Shown: in pieces, positions 41,866-51,637 of the stretch | Numbering within the stretch: position 1 is the first letter of the stretch | How the letters are laid out: the number at the start of each line of letters is the position of its first letter | Source: Coneutiohabitans sp964457925 | Lineage (GTDB): Bacteria > Zhuqueibacterota > Zhuqueibacteria > Zhuqueibacterales > Zhuqueibacteraceae | Reading direction: 5' to 3' | Assembly: GCA_964457925.1 (NCBI GenBank) | Contig: CAYWGH010000016.1 | Coordinates: 1 to 64,000, forward strand | DNA: 64,000 bases | Program-made: the position numbers and the translations under genes | The notes under the pieces: model-generated | Told to the model about the DNA's origin: nothing | Database searches by the model: none | Seen by the model: only the letters and a program-made list of their open reading frames with translations

Positions 41866-44800
41866 GTGTATCTTTCCAAGCTTGAGATTCTCGGATTCAA
41901 GTCGTTCGCCAAGAAAATGGAATTCAAATTCCATAACGGCATCACCGGCGTGGTGGGGCCAAATGGTTGCGGCAAGAGCAACATCGTTGATGCGATTCGC
42001 TGGGTGCTCGGCGAGCAGAAAGCCGGCGCGCTGCGCAGCGAACGCATGGAAAACGTGATTTTCAACGGCAGCAAATCGCAAAAACCGTTGGGTATGGCGG
42101 AAGTTTCCTTGACGATTGAAAACACAAAAAATATTTTGCCGATTGAATATTCCGAAGTCGTCATCACGCGGCGGTTGTTTCGCTCAGGGGAAAGCCAGTA
42201 TTTGCTCAACAACTCCATTTGCCGCTTGAAAGATATTATGGATTTGTTCATGGATACCGGCATGGGCGCCAACGCCTACTCCGTGATCGAGCTGGCCATG
42301 GTCGAGCAAATTTTGAACGGCAAGGCGGAAGAACGCCGCCATATTTTCGAGGAAGCGGCAGGCGTGGGCAAATACAAAGCGCGCCGCAAAGCCGCTTTCC
42401 GCAAACTCGAAGCGACCGAGGCGGATTTGCTGCGCTTGCAAGACATTCTTGCAGAGGTCGAAAAGAACGTCGACTCCCTGAAACGCCAGGTACAGAAAGC
42501 CGAACGCTATCAAAATTATGCCAACGAGCTTAAAGAAACAGACTTGACGCTGGCGACTTTTCAATTTTATGCGATTAAAAACGAACTTGAGCCGTTAATC
42601 GTCGAATCCAAGCAACTGCATGATCGCCGTGAAGAATTGTCAGCGCAATTGGCGACGGAAGAGGCGGAGATTGAGGACATTCGTCTGAAGGTGTTGGAGT
42701 TGGAAAAACAGCTTGTGTCGCGCCAGCGCGACCTCAATGCCAACACGGAGCGCATTCAGAAAAAAGAAGAAGAAGTCCTGATTAGTCAGGAACGCATTCG
42801 CGCCGTGCAGGACAATCGTAACCGCCTCGCCAAAGAAATTGAGGAGTTGAACAAGCGCAGCGCCATGCTGGCGGAAATGCGCGCGGCATTCGCCGGCAAG
42901 CTGGAAGAACTGAAACTCAATCTCGAAAGCATTGAAGTCGAAGCGATCAGCCGGCAGCGCGAATTGGAAGAGCAACGCCAGATTTATCAAAGCAAACGCC
43001 AGGAGTTGCGCGAGACCGAGAATCAACGTTCCGCGGAAGTCTCGACCATCACGAATTTGCAGAAAGAGCAGGAACGCCTGCGCACTCAATTGGAGTTCGG
43101 TGAGCAACGCCGGACGCAATTGGCGAGCGGGCTGGAAACCTTGCGCCGCCTAAAAACCGATTTGGAAGCAGCGCGCGACCAGCTTTCCCTGAAGGTCGCG
43201 CAAGCGCTGGCGCAACTCGATCAGCTCAACGGACAAAGCGACGAAAACCAGCAAGCCCTGGCGGCAAAACAATCCTGGATTGACGAGGCCAAACAAAAAG
43301 CGCTGGCGTTAACGGCGCAGGTACAGCGGCAACGCGATCGCGCCAGCTTGTTGCGCAAAGTGCAGGAAAGTTATGAAGATTATCCCGAGGGGGTCAAGCA
43401 TTTGTTGGTGGAAGGCGGCATGCCGGAAGGCTGTTTGGGAACGTTGAGCGATCGCCTGAAAGTTCCAGAACCTTATCGCCGCGCGGTCGAAGTTGCGCTG
43501 GGCGAAGCGGCGATGGCATTGTTGGTCGACCATCAAGATCGCGCATTTCACGGCATCGATTTGCTGCGCCAGAATGAGAAGGGCGTCGCGACATTTCTGC
43601 CGGCGGCGGGAACACCATGGGGATTTGAGCCGAACGGCGATTTGAGCTTGCCGGAGGACGAGCTCGTTGGCCGGATTTCCGAGTTGATTGATTGTGAACC
43701 GGATATACGCCGTTTGATGAACAGTATGCTGGCAGATTTCTATCTCGTGAAGTCGCTGGCCAGCGCGCAGCGTTTAGCTGGATTCAAAACGTCGCGCCGC
43801 CTTGCCTTTGTCACGGCTGCCGGCGAGTTGGTAACGAATTGGGGGCCGATTCGCGGCGGCTCGGAGAAAACCATCAGCGCGATTATCGGCCGGCGTGAAG
43901 AGATTGCCGCGCTGGAAAGCGAGATCGAGCATCTTGATATTGAAGTCGATGCCTTGGCCGATCAGCAAGAAACAGCGGAGCGGGAATTGCGTGATTTAAT
44001 GGAGCAAAGCGAACGTCTCGCGCAAAATCGCAAGCTGCTCGAAAAAGACCGGCAACAACTTGAAATCGAGTTTGGCCAGGCCGCGTTTCGCGCCGCCAAA
44101 ACGGCCGAGGAATTGGCGCAACACGAGAAGGAGTTGCAGCAGCTCGATGTGACGCATGCTGATTTCAGCCTTCAGCTTGCAAACGTGCAACCGCAATTGC
44201 AAGAGCGCGAGTCGTTGCAACTCACCGCCGAGAGCCTCTACCGGCATTTGTCCGCTGAGATTGAAGCGCTCGACCCCAAGCTGCGTGAGGCTGAGAACGC
44301 CTCGAATGAGGCGAATCTCAAGGTCGTGGAAGCGCGCGCCGAATTGCGCAACACCGAGGCGGAAATCAAGCGCACCGAAAAAAGCATGCAAGAAACCCTG
44401 GAGAGCATCCGCTACCGCGAAGCGGAAATTGAGCAGGCCGGACAACAGGAAGGAGACTTGAGCGCGCGCATTGCAGAGATTCGCGAGCAATTGCAGGAAG
44501 ATTTCGCCGAGCGCAAAGAGCTTGAAGATATCGTGTCGGAGCTGGAGAAAGCCTTTCGTGAACAAAAGTCCGTGGCAGATGACAAGGAACGGGCGCTGCG
44601 GCCGAAGCGCAACGAACGCGATGAAATCTCTGAAAAGCTGCATCATGATGAATTGCGCCTCGCCGAACTGAATATGCAGCGCGCCAACCTGGTGAAGCAC
44701 ATTCATGAAAACTACGAGATCGAATTAGCGCAGCATGCCGCCGCGAATCCGCTGACGCCGGATTTGGAATTTGACGTTGCCACAACTGAAGAGCGGGTCA

Positions 44801-45480
44801 ATTGGCTGCGCAACCGCTTGAAGAGCATGGGGCCGGTCAACATGCTGGCATTGACCGATTATGAAAAGGAGAAGGAACGGTACGATTTTCTCATCGCGCA
44901 AAAAGAAGATTTGCTAAAAGCCGAGGAAAATCTGAAAGAAACGATCAAGGTTATCAACGATACGGCATATGAACGATTCGGTAAAGTTTTCTCGCAGATC
45001 CGGGAGAATTTCATTCAAGTCTTCAAAAGTTTTTTTGTGGATGGCTTTGTCGATTTGCGTCTCGACGAAGGCGATCCGCTGGAATGCGATATCATTATCG
45101 AAGCAAATCCGAAGGGCAAAAAACTGGGCTCGCTGGCGTTGCTGTCCGGAGGTGAAAAAACCTTGACGGCCATCTCGCTGCTTTTTGCGATCTATCTTGT
45201 CAAGCCCAGCCCGTTTTGCATTTTGGATGAAGTCGATGCGCCGCTGGATGATAATAACATCGGCCGGTTCACCAGCGCGTTGCGCAAGTTCGCCGAGAAC
45301 ACGCAATTCATTTGTGTCACACACAACAAAGGCACGATGAAGGCGGCCGATTATTTGTACGGCGTGACGATGGAGGAGCAGGGCGTCTCCAAAGTCGTAT
45401 CCGTGAAATTCGAAGATGCAGAGGTTGGCCGCCTGGCTGCCAATCCGCCTGCGGCATTAGCCGAATTGAGCCAGAATTAA
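41866..45480 (+). CDS. smc: Chromosome partition protein SMC
   Basis: The GTG at 41866 follows GGGAG with a 5-base spacing and gives the family's first residues (YLSKLEILGFKSF); a TTG at 41824 would add 14 residues. The 1204-residue protein has an N-terminal Walker A GPNGCGKSN, long coiled coils (about 170-490 and 680-1010), a hinge (about 500-675) and a C-terminal LSGGEKTLTA signature with Walker B ILDEVDAPLDD. It organises and segregates chromosomes as a dimer. No scpA or scpB gene is adjacent. Confidence 0.97.
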   Translation: MYLSKLEILGFKSFAKKMEFKFHNGITGVVGPNGCGKSNIVDAIRWVLGEQKAGALRSERMENVIFNGSKSQKPLGMAEVSLTIENTKNILPIEYSEVVITRRLFRSGESQYLLNNSICRLKDIMDLFMDTGMGANAYSVIELAMVEQILNGKAEERRHIFEEAAGVGKYKARRKAAFRKLEATEADLLRLQDILAEVEKNVDSLKRQVQKAERYQNYANELKETDLTLATFQFYAIKNELEPLIVESKQLHDRREELSAQLATEEAEIEDIRLKVLELEKQLVSRQRDLNANTERIQKKEEEVLISQERIRAVQDNRNRLAKEIEELNKRSAMLAEMRAAFAGKLEELKLNLESIEVEAISRQRELEEQRQIYQSKRQELRETENQRSAEVSTITNLQKEQERLRTQLEFGEQRRTQLASGLETLRRLKTDLEAARDQLSLKVAQALAQLDQLNGQSDENQQALAAKQSWIDEAKQKALALTAQVQRQRDRASLLRKVQESYEDYPEGVKHLLVEGGMPEGCLGTLSDRLKVPEPYRRAVEVALGEAAMALLVDHQDRAFHGIDLLRQNEKGVATFLPAAGTPWGFEPNGDLSLPEDELVGRISELIDCEPDIRRLMNSMLADFYLVKSLASAQRLAGFKTSRRLAFVTAAGELVTNWGPIRGGSEKTISAIIGRREEIAALESEIEHLDIEVDALADQQETAERELRDLMEQSERLAQNRKLLEKDRQQLEIEFGQAAFRAAKTAEELAQHEKELQQLDVTHADFSLQLANVQPQLQERESLQLTAESLYRHLSAEIEALDPKLREAENASNEANLKVVEARAELRNTEAEIKRTEKSMQETLESIRYREAEIEQAGQQEGDLSARIAEIREQLQEDFAERKELEDIVSELEKAFREQKSVADDKERALRPKRNERDEISEKLHHDELRLAELNMQRANLVKHIHENYEIELAQHAAANPLTPDLEFDVATTEERVNWLRNRLKSMGPVNMLALTDYEKEKERYDFLIAQKEDLLKAEENLKETIKVINDTAYERFGKVFSQIRENFIQVFKSFFVDGFVDLRLDEGDPLECDIIIEANPKGKKLGSLALLSGGEKTLTAISLLFAIYLVKPSPFCILDEVDAPLDDNNIGRFTSALRKFAENTQFICVTHNKGTMKAADYLYGVTMEEQGVSKVVSVKFEDAEVGRLAANPPAALAELSQN

Positions 45481-45515
45481 GCGGTGTATGTTTCCGCGCA
45501 GCGACTGTTTGTGTT

Positions 45516-45544
45516 TTCCGGCACCCAACTGCGCCGGAACTTTT
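45516..45544 (+). terminator. Terminator after smc
   Basis: TTCCGGC (45516-45522) and GCCGGAA (45533-45539) form a 7-bp stem with a 10-base loop, followed by CTTTT. It lies 36 bases after the smc stop. Confidence 0.65.
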
Positions 45545-45710
45545 ACTTGATTATCAAGGCTTATTTACATATTTTGGCCGACTTTTGCCGCGACTTCTCC
45601 GCGCTTTATGAAATACAATGATCCGTGATGTTGCCCCCGTTTTCATCTGTGAGTTTGTTCACATCAAACCTGAAACGCCAAGCGGGGGCCTGTTCAGCTA
45701 GGATGTTTCC

Positions 45711-46712
45711 GTGTCACAACACCCAGGCAAATTTGCGGTTTTTAAAGACCTCGTGAATGCTTATCTCGAGTCGTTTCTGGCTGCTTCGCGTAACGGGATC
45801 AATCGAGGCGAGCCGGCGAGCCTTTACGAGCCTATCCGTTATGCGATGGAAGGCAACGGCAAACGCATCCGTCCGGTGTTACTGATGCTGAGTTGCGATG
45901 CGCTTGGCGGTTCGCCGCAACAAGCGTTGCCGGCGGCTGCCGCCGTCGAGTTGATGCACAATTTCACGCTGGTACACGATGATATCATGGATCGCGACGA
46001 AACCCGCCGCGGCCGACCCACGGTGCATCGCAAATGGAATACCGATGTCGCCATCTTGGCGGGTGATGGCCTGGTGGTGTTGGCGTATCAAAGCCTGTTG
46101 AAAACCGAAACCTCCCAGCTTGGCCGCATCAGTGAAATTTTTACGAACGGTATTTTGGAGATCTGCGAAGGCCAGGCGCTCGACGCGGATTTTGAGCACG
46201 ACGATCATGTGACGATGGCGCGATATGAAACCATGATTATGAAAAAAACCGCGCGTCTGCTCGCCATCTGCACGCAAATCGGCGCAATTCTCGGAAACGC
46301 CGCAAAACCGCAGATTCGTGCCTTTAAAAATTTTGCTGAACATCTAGGCCTGGCTTTTCAAATTCAAGATGATTTGCTCGACATCACGGTGGAGCAAACC
46401 GTTTTGGGAAAAGATTTTGGCAGCGATGTGCGCCGGCGTAAGCGCACGTTTCTTTATGTGCATGCCATGGAAAATGGGCGGGTCGAGCAACGCGAGGCGC
46501 TGCGGGCAATCTTTGCCAAGCCGGCGATCGAAGACAACGATCTGCTCGCGGTGCAAAAGCATTTTCGTGAGAGCGGAGCCATTGACGCGGCGGCTTTTGC
46601 TGTGCGCACGCATCTTGCTGAAGCCAACCGTAATTTGGCTGAACTCGCGCTCGGCGCGGACGTCACCGAGCTGCAAAACCTGGTTCAGATGATTCTGCAC
46701 CGTAAAGCATGA
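45711..46712 (+). CDS. Polyprenyl (octaprenyl-type) diphosphate synthase
   Basis: The GTG start at 45711 has AGGA upstream. The 333-residue protein carries both aspartate-rich motifs of trans-isoprenyl synthases, DDIMD (first, with LVH before it) and DDLLD (second), plus GKRIRPVL near the N-terminus. It elongates farnesyl or geranylgeranyl diphosphate with isopentenyl diphosphate, probably for quinone side chains. The HPr gene begins 13 bases after its stop. Confidence 0.92.
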   Translation: MSQHPGKFAVFKDLVNAYLESFLAASRNGINRGEPASLYEPIRYAMEGNGKRIRPVLLMLSCDALGGSPQQALPAAAAVELMHNFTLVHDDIMDRDETRRGRPTVHRKWNTDVAILAGDGLVVLAYQSLLKTETSQLGRISEIFTNGILEICEGQALDADFEHDDHVTMARYETMIMKKTARLLAICTQIGAILGNAAKPQIRAFKNFAEHLGLAFQIQDDLLDITVEQTVLGKDFGSDVRRRKRTFLYVHAMENGRVEQREALRAIFAKPAIEDNDLLAVQKHFRESGAIDAAAFAVRTHLAEANRNLAELALGADVTELQNLVQMILHRKA

Positions 46713-46725
46713 TTGCAATTTCGCC

Positions 46726-46992
46726 ATGTTGGAGAAAAAAGTTCGCGTTCAAAACAAGCTAGGATTGCATGCCCGCCCGGCGGCGCTGTTGGTCAAAACC
46801 GCGAATAAATTCAAAGCCGATGTGTTTTTGACGCGCGAAAGCCAGGTGGTCAACGGCAAAAGCATCATGGGAGTGATGATGCTGGCTGCCAATTACGGCA
46901 GTGAAATAACCCTCTCCGTCAAAGGTGAAGATGAAGAAAACGCGTTAGCCGAATTGACCAAGTTGTTTGATGGCAAATTCGGCGAGCAGTGA
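46726..46992 (+). CDS. Phosphocarrier protein HPr
   Basis: The 88-residue protein has the phosphorylated His15 in LGLHARPAA and the regulatory serine Ser46 in NGKSIMGVM, which is the HPr-kinase site in many bacteria. It takes phosphate from enzyme I, encoded 4 bases downstream. No sugar-specific EII is visible in the window, so the branch may be regulatory. Confidence 0.95.
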   Translation: MLEKKVRVQNKLGLHARPAALLVKTANKFKADVFLTRESQVVNGKSIMGVMMLAANYGSEITLSVKGEDEENALAELTKLFDGKFGEQ

Positions 46993-46996
46993 AGAT

Positions 46997-48775
46997 ATGC
47001 GACTGGTTCCTGTGAAAACGTTTGAACCTAAAGCCGAAGTAATCTTGCGAGGCGTACCAGCTTCTGCCGGCATTGCCATTGGACGCGCATTCGTTTTTTT
47101 TGAAAATAAGCCGGTGGTGGAACAGCAACAATTATCCGCAGCAGAAATCCCGCGCGAAATCGCGCGTTTGCGCGAAGCTTTGCACAAAGCCAAAGACGAA
47201 GTCATGCTGGATCAAACCAGCGCTTTGGAACAAGCCGGCGAAGTCGCCGCGCAGATTTTCGAAGTGCATCATCTCATTCTGAATGATCCGGAATTTTTCG
47301 GCCGCGTGGAGGCTGAAATTCAAAGCCGGACGTGCAACGCCGATTTTGCGTTTCATGAGTTGATGCAGGAATATGTCAGCCAATTGTTGAAACACGGGGG
47401 ATTTTTCAGCCATCGGGATACCGATTTTCAGGATGTCGAGCATCGTGTGTTGCGTTACTTGCAGGGCGACCGCGGTGCACATCTGAGCAAACTTGCCAGC
47501 GGCGCCATCGTTGTTACCGAAGACCTAGCGCCCTCGCTCGCCGTATTGCTCGATCGCCACAAAATCCGCGGATTTGCCACGGATTTTGGCGGCATCAATT
47601 CCCACGGCGTGATCATTGCGCGCTCCAATGGTCTGCCGGCTGTGCTCGGCTTGCAAGAGATCACGAAACGCTGTGCGACGGGTGATCGTGTCATCCTCGA
47701 CGGCGATGAAGGCATGGTTTTACTCAACCCCGATGAGAACACGCTGAATTGGTACCAGAAGAAACAGGTCAAGCAATTGGAAGCGCGCAGCCGGCTGGGA
47801 TATTTGCGCGATTTGCCGGCGCGCACCCGCGATGGCCGCGACATTGAATTGGCCGCCAATCTCGAGTTCGCCGACGAAGTCAAGCTGGTGCGCGAGAACG
47901 GCGCGCAAGGCGTGGGGTTGTTTCGCACCGAATATCTTTATCTCGACAAGGCGGAAGCACCCTCGGAAGAATTGCAATTCGAAACATATTATCGCATTGC
48001 CCAGGAAGTAAAGCCATATCCCGTGATTATTCGCACGATGGATCTGGGGGGCGACAAGGTGCCGGCGTGCGTGAAAAGCGCGCCGGAGCCGAATCCCTTT
48101 TTGGGTTGGCGCGCCATTCGCATCTGTCTTGATCAACCCGAGCTTTTTAAAGATCAATTGCGCGCGATTTTGCGCGCCAATGTGTTGGGCAATATCAAAA
48201 TCCTGCTGCCCATGATTGCCGGTGTCGATGAATTGGACAAGGCGCTGGCCCTGATCGAACAGGCGAAGCGCGAGTTGACCAAGGCAAAAAAGCCGTTCGA
48301 GCCCAACACGGAGATCGGGGTGATGATCGAGGTGCCGTCAGCCGCGATTATGGCGGATCTGATTGCCGAACGCGTTGATTTCCTCAGCATCGGCACGAAC
48401 GATTTGGCGCAATACGCAATGGCGGCGGATCGCGGCAACGGCCGTGTCGCCCATTTGTTGATGGGATTCCAGCCCGCGGTCTTGCGGCTGATTCAGCAAG
48501 TCATCACAGCCGCGCATCGCCGCGGCGTGTGGGTCGGCGTTTGCGGTGAAATGGCGGCGGATCAACTCGCCACCTTGCTGCTGGTCGGCATGGAAATCGA
48601 CGAATTAAGCGTGAACCCGATTGATGTTCCCAAAATAAAAAAGATTATTCGCGACATCTCGTTTGATGAAGCGAAGGCGCTGGCCGATCAAGTCCTGGAA
48701 TTCTCCACTTCCAAGGAAATTCACGATTATGTGAAACCGTTCATGCGGCATAAGTTTAAAGATCTGCCGGCTTGA
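46997..48775 (+). CDS. ptsI: PTS enzyme I (phosphoenolpyruvate-protein phosphotransferase)
   Basis: The ATG at 46997 is preferred (GTGAAG just upstream, overlapping the HPr stop region); an ATG at 46970 and a TTG at 46967 inside the HPr gene are alternatives. The 592-residue enzyme has the EI N-terminal domain with the phosphorylated histidine in GGINSHGVIIARS, and the PEP-binding barrel with GVGLFRTEYLYLD and GVCGEMAAD. It starts the phospho-relay by transferring phosphate from PEP to HPr. Length and order are normal. Confidence 0.95.
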   Translation: MRLVPVKTFEPKAEVILRGVPASAGIAIGRAFVFFENKPVVEQQQLSAAEIPREIARLREALHKAKDEVMLDQTSALEQAGEVAAQIFEVHHLILNDPEFFGRVEAEIQSRTCNADFAFHELMQEYVSQLLKHGGFFSHRDTDFQDVEHRVLRYLQGDRGAHLSKLASGAIVVTEDLAPSLAVLLDRHKIRGFATDFGGINSHGVIIARSNGLPAVLGLQEITKRCATGDRVILDGDEGMVLLNPDENTLNWYQKKQVKQLEARSRLGYLRDLPARTRDGRDIELAANLEFADEVKLVRENGAQGVGLFRTEYLYLDKAEAPSEELQFETYYRIAQEVKPYPVIIRTMDLGGDKVPACVKSAPEPNPFLGWRAIRICLDQPELFKDQLRAILRANVLGNIKILLPMIAGVDELDKALALIEQAKRELTKAKKPFEPNTEIGVMIEVPSAAIMADLIAERVDFLSIGTNDLAQYAMAADRGNGRVAHLLMGFQPAVLRLIQQVITAAHRRGVWVGVCGEMAADQLATLLLVGMEIDELSVNPIDVPKIKKIIRDISFDEAKALADQVLEFSTSKEIHDYVKPFMRHKFKDLPA

Positions 48776-48901
48776 TCTCCTGTTGTCGATTAATCCACCT
48801 AACGATTATTGCCGGGAAATTTTAAGGAGATTCACCGGCTTTCTATCGAGCGAACTGGCGAAGGCTAGTGATCCCTGTCCCTCGCTTCGCTTTTGCATCG
48901 T

Positions 48902-48909
48902 GGTATAAT
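48902..48909 (+). promoter_or_regulatory. Possible extended -10 element before metK
   Basis: The sequence (T)GGTATAAT has the TGn-TATAAT form of an extended -10 box, 16 bases before the metK ATG. No convincing -35 box is present at the right distance, and the implied leader is very short, so the call is weak. Confidence 0.3.
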
Positions 48910-48925
48910 GAATGAAGGAGTAGCT

Positions 48926-50059
48926 ATGAGTGAAATGCTGTTCACGTCGGAATCTGTGACCGAAGGCCATCCGGATAAAGTCGCTGATCAGATTTCCGAT
49001 GCCGTGTTGGATGCGATTTTCGCACAAGATTCCAAAGCGCGCGTAGCGTGCGAAACCTTCGTTACCACCGGTCTGGCCGTCGTGGGCGGCGAGATTACCA
49101 CGGATTGTTACGTGCATGTGCCCGACATTGTACGCCGCACCATCAAGGAGATCGGCTACACCAATGCCAGCTATGGGTATGATTTTGAAACCTGCGCCGT
49201 GTTAACCTCCATCGACCGGCAATCTCCGGACATCGCCATGGGCGTTGATCGCGAAGGCGCCGGCGACCAGGGCATGATGTTCGGCTATGCTTCCAATGAA
49301 ACGCCGGAATATATGCCGATGCCGATTCTGCTCGCTCACAAGTTGTGCCGGCGTCTCGCCGAAGTGCGCAAGCAAGGCATTCTTCCCTATCTGCGACCGG
49401 ACGGCAAGGCGCAAGTTTCCGTGCGTTATGTGGACGGCAAGCCGCGCAGCGTCGAGGCCGTGGTCGTCTCCACGCAGCATAACCCGGAAGTTTCGCAAGA
49501 TCAAATTCGACAGGACGTGATCGCAGAAGTCGTCAAGCATGTCATTCCCGCGGCGATGCTGGATGATCACAAGGTCGTTTATCATATCAATCCCACCGGA
49601 CGATTTGTGGTGGGCGGGCCGCAAGGCGACGCCGGTTTGACCGGACGCAAGATCATCGTGGATACCTATGGTGGCTTTGGCCGTCACGGCGGCGGCGCGT
49701 TCTCCGGCAAAGACCCGACGAAAGTGGATCGTTCCGGCGCGTACGCCATGCGCCATGTCGCGAAGAACATTGTTGCGGCCGGCCTGGCCGACCGTTGCGA
49801 AGTGCAGGTCGCGTATGCCATCGGCGTGGCGCAACCGGTGTCAATCTGCGTCGAAACCTTCGGCACAGGCAAAACCTCTTCCCAAAATATTGAAAAACTG
49901 ATTCGCAAGAATTGGGACTTGCGTCCGCGCGGGATTATCGAGTATTTGAAATTGCGCCGCCCGATTTATCTTGCAACTGCGGCGTACGGCCATTTCGGCC
50001 GGGAAGAAGAGGGCTTCACCTGGGAAAGGCTGGATAAGGTGGCGGATCTGACGAAGTGA
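48926..50059 (+). CDS. metK: S-adenosylmethionine synthetase
   Basis: The ATG at 48926 has GGAG upstream; an in-frame ATG at 48893 is less likely. The 377-residue enzyme makes S-adenosylmethionine from methionine and ATP. Motifs include GHPDKVADQISDAVLD at the N-terminus, GAGDQG with metal and ATP contacts, GGFGRHGGGAFSGKDPTKVDRS and GVAQPVSI. Length and order are normal. No SAM riboswitch is seen upstream. Confidence 0.97.
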   Translation: MSEMLFTSESVTEGHPDKVADQISDAVLDAIFAQDSKARVACETFVTTGLAVVGGEITTDCYVHVPDIVRRTIKEIGYTNASYGYDFETCAVLTSIDRQSPDIAMGVDREGAGDQGMMFGYASNETPEYMPMPILLAHKLCRRLAEVRKQGILPYLRPDGKAQVSVRYVDGKPRSVEAVVVSTQHNPEVSQDQIRQDVIAEVVKHVIPAAMLDDHKVVYHINPTGRFVVGGPQGDAGLTGRKIIVDTYGGFGRHGGGAFSGKDPTKVDRSGAYAMRHVAKNIVAAGLADRCEVQVAYAIGVAQPVSICVETFGTGKTSSQNIEKLIRKNWDLRPRGIIEYLKLRRPIYLATAAYGHFGREEEGFTWERLDKVADLTK

Positions 50060-50154
50060 GGAATCGAGAAAAGGCTTGCTTACCTCGCGAATGCCGCGCT
50101 ATATTTCCGTAACCAGCTACGCGCACGCTCACTTTTTGATCCCACCAATCCGGC

Positions 50155-50231
50155 GGGCCCTTAGCTCAGTCGGTTAGAGCGACGGACTCATAATCCGTTG
50201 GTCGTAGGTTCAAGTCCTACAGGGCCCACCA
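50155..50231 (+). tRNA. tRNA with anticodon CAT, probably tRNA-Ile2
   Basis: The 77-base gene folds as a cloverleaf: acceptor GGGCCCT/AGGGCCC, D arm with TTAGCTCAGTCGGTTAGAGC, anticodon loop CTCATAA (anticodon CAT), T arm GTAGGTTCAAGTCCTAC, and an encoded CCA. The TTAGCTCAG..GGTTAGAGC and TTGGTCG..GGTTCAAGTCC phrases match tRNA-Ile2, which is read as AUA after TilS converts the C34 to lysidine, better than elongator tRNA-Met. The assignment needs a check of identity bases. Confidence 0.9.
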
Positions 50232-50240
50232 GTTGCATTG

Positions 50241-50267
50241 AAAAACAGGCGACATGCCTGTTTTTTT
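50241..50267 (+). terminator. Terminator after the tRNA gene
   Basis: AAACAGGC and GCCTGTTT pair around a GACAT loop, followed by a long T run. It starts 10 bases after the CCA end. It may also serve the decayed gene on the minus strand. Confidence 0.9.
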
Positions 50268-50269
50268 AT

Positions 50270-50540
50270 TTAGTGAATCACGCTGCGCAACAATTCCCGT
50301 GAGGTGGCTTTAAACAGGCTTTCCTGTAATCCGATTTTTGAATAGGCCTCCATCTTGATCCAGCCATGTTGCGGAGAGATAAATTCGTCTGTGTAGGTGC
50401 CTTCCCCGTTTTTTCTAAAAATTCGATATTAGTAACATTGATAAACGCCAGCGGGCACGGCAATGATTGTGTCTGTAGAGATGATTGTCGCGCTGTAAGT
50501 TGTATCAGACAACCACATATTGAGGCGCGACGCCCGGGGC
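50270..50540 (-). pseudogene. Decayed 3' end of a protein gene
   Basis: Read on the minus strand, the frame ending at 50270 translates as a coherent C-terminal segment. It has TIIAVPAGVYQCY, an in-frame TAA at 50429-50431, then YRIFRKNGEG, YTDEFISPQHGWIKMEAY and a last helix to the stop. The phrase 'VPAG...CY.Y..F' with 'DEFISP..G.IKME' is typical of a conserved domain near the end of secreted proteins in related bacteria. No start and no upstream coding sequence remains, so this is a remnant. No gene is seen in 50541-50834. Confidence 0.6.
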
Positions 50541-50834
50541 ATTGTGCTCACAGGCGTTTATTGCCAGAAGTATTCCAAAACCCAAAAGCCAGGAAGAAAA
50601 AACGTGAAAGCCTCCAGTTTGAGTTTTTCATAACACCTCCCAATCGGTTGATCTTTAACTCTCCACGTTTCCACAGTTTTCATTCGGTCATTTGCTTCAT
50701 TTCGAACGTTCATTCCTTGACATCTTGAACAATAGTTTGTTTATTACAACGCGCGTTGGAGGCTCCCGAAGCCCTGCACGCGCCAAGATAATCACTGTAA
50801 ATCTGGATGTCAAAGTGAAAACCATTGAGCATAT

Positions 50835-51164
50835 ATGGCCAAATCCCTCAAACCCGTTTTATTGGAAATCGGCAAATGGGCGCTGGTATTGTGGTTGATG
50901 TCGCCGCTGGCGTTTGTGATGCAAGGGCCGATTGATTTCACCCGCGTCGCGCTCGGCATTTTGCTCTTCATCATCTTTACCGGAAAAATGTTGTATGACA
51001 CGGTTTTGGCGCCGGCAAAGACGCGCGCCGAGCGTACCCCGCTGCACGACGTGCTGGCCATGATCGGCACGATTGCTGTGATCGGCCTGGCCGTCGGCAT
51101 GATGCTTGTCCTCGTGGGCGTTTACGTCGCAAAAGTGATTGCCAGCCAGAATGCGCAGTTTTAA
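50835..51164 (+). CDS. Small membrane protein of unknown function
   Basis: The 109-residue protein has three hydrophobic segments (about 11-32, 36-52 and 74-102). The segment between them is short and basic. The hydrophobic pattern is clear, but I do not recognise the family. The start has no strong ribosome-binding site. It is separated from the ABC-transporter genes by 473 bases and is probably a single-gene unit. Confidence 0.6.
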   Translation: MAKSLKPVLLEIGKWALVLWLMSPLAFVMQGPIDFTRVALGILLFIIFTGKMLYDTVLAPAKTRAERTPLHDVLAMIGTIAVIGLAVGMMLVLVGVYVAKVIASQNAQF

Positions 51165-51637
51165 GCCTGCCCGCCCCTCCTGCGCCAGAATTTTTTGCCG
51201 GTTCGCTCAAATTCCCTCCGCCGTTTGCGGTGAAAAGAGACTTGCATTTGTGTTGAGATTTTTTATTATTTGCAAGTCGTTTTCCGAGCGAAGCCACTTC
51301 AGCGTTGCGATCCCACCTTCGTCATTCACGAATTCCAGTTCCGTGGGCGTGCGTTTGTGCTCTGAAAAGCATGACTTTACAGAGGTGGGAAAACTCGGCA
51401 TAAATCATTTTGACCGCGCTGTAACATTTTTTGATTTTGCGGCGCACATGCAAAACTTTTGCAAAGTGTCAGTCGTCTGAAATCAATGCAATAATCACGC
51501 AACCCTTCGGAATTCCGGGCTTTTGAAGTGCAATCTTTTCATGAACTGAAAATCTCGCTCAAGGGAAAGCGCCCGAACGCGGGTTACAACGCGAATTAGG
51601 CTGTTATTCTAGAGAACAAATACAGAGGGCAAATGTT
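51165..51637. other. Intergenic stretch with no supported gene
   Basis: This 473-base region holds no convincing gene. A minus-strand frame at 51207-51401 contains TELEFVNDEGGIATLKWLR, which could be the end of a decayed gene, but nothing around it supports it. Confidence 0.5.

Noticed and set aside
50366..50728. 120-codon plus-strand frame
   Set aside because: Cys/His/Arg-rich composition, no ribosome-binding site, and overlap with a better-supported minus-strand gene remnant.
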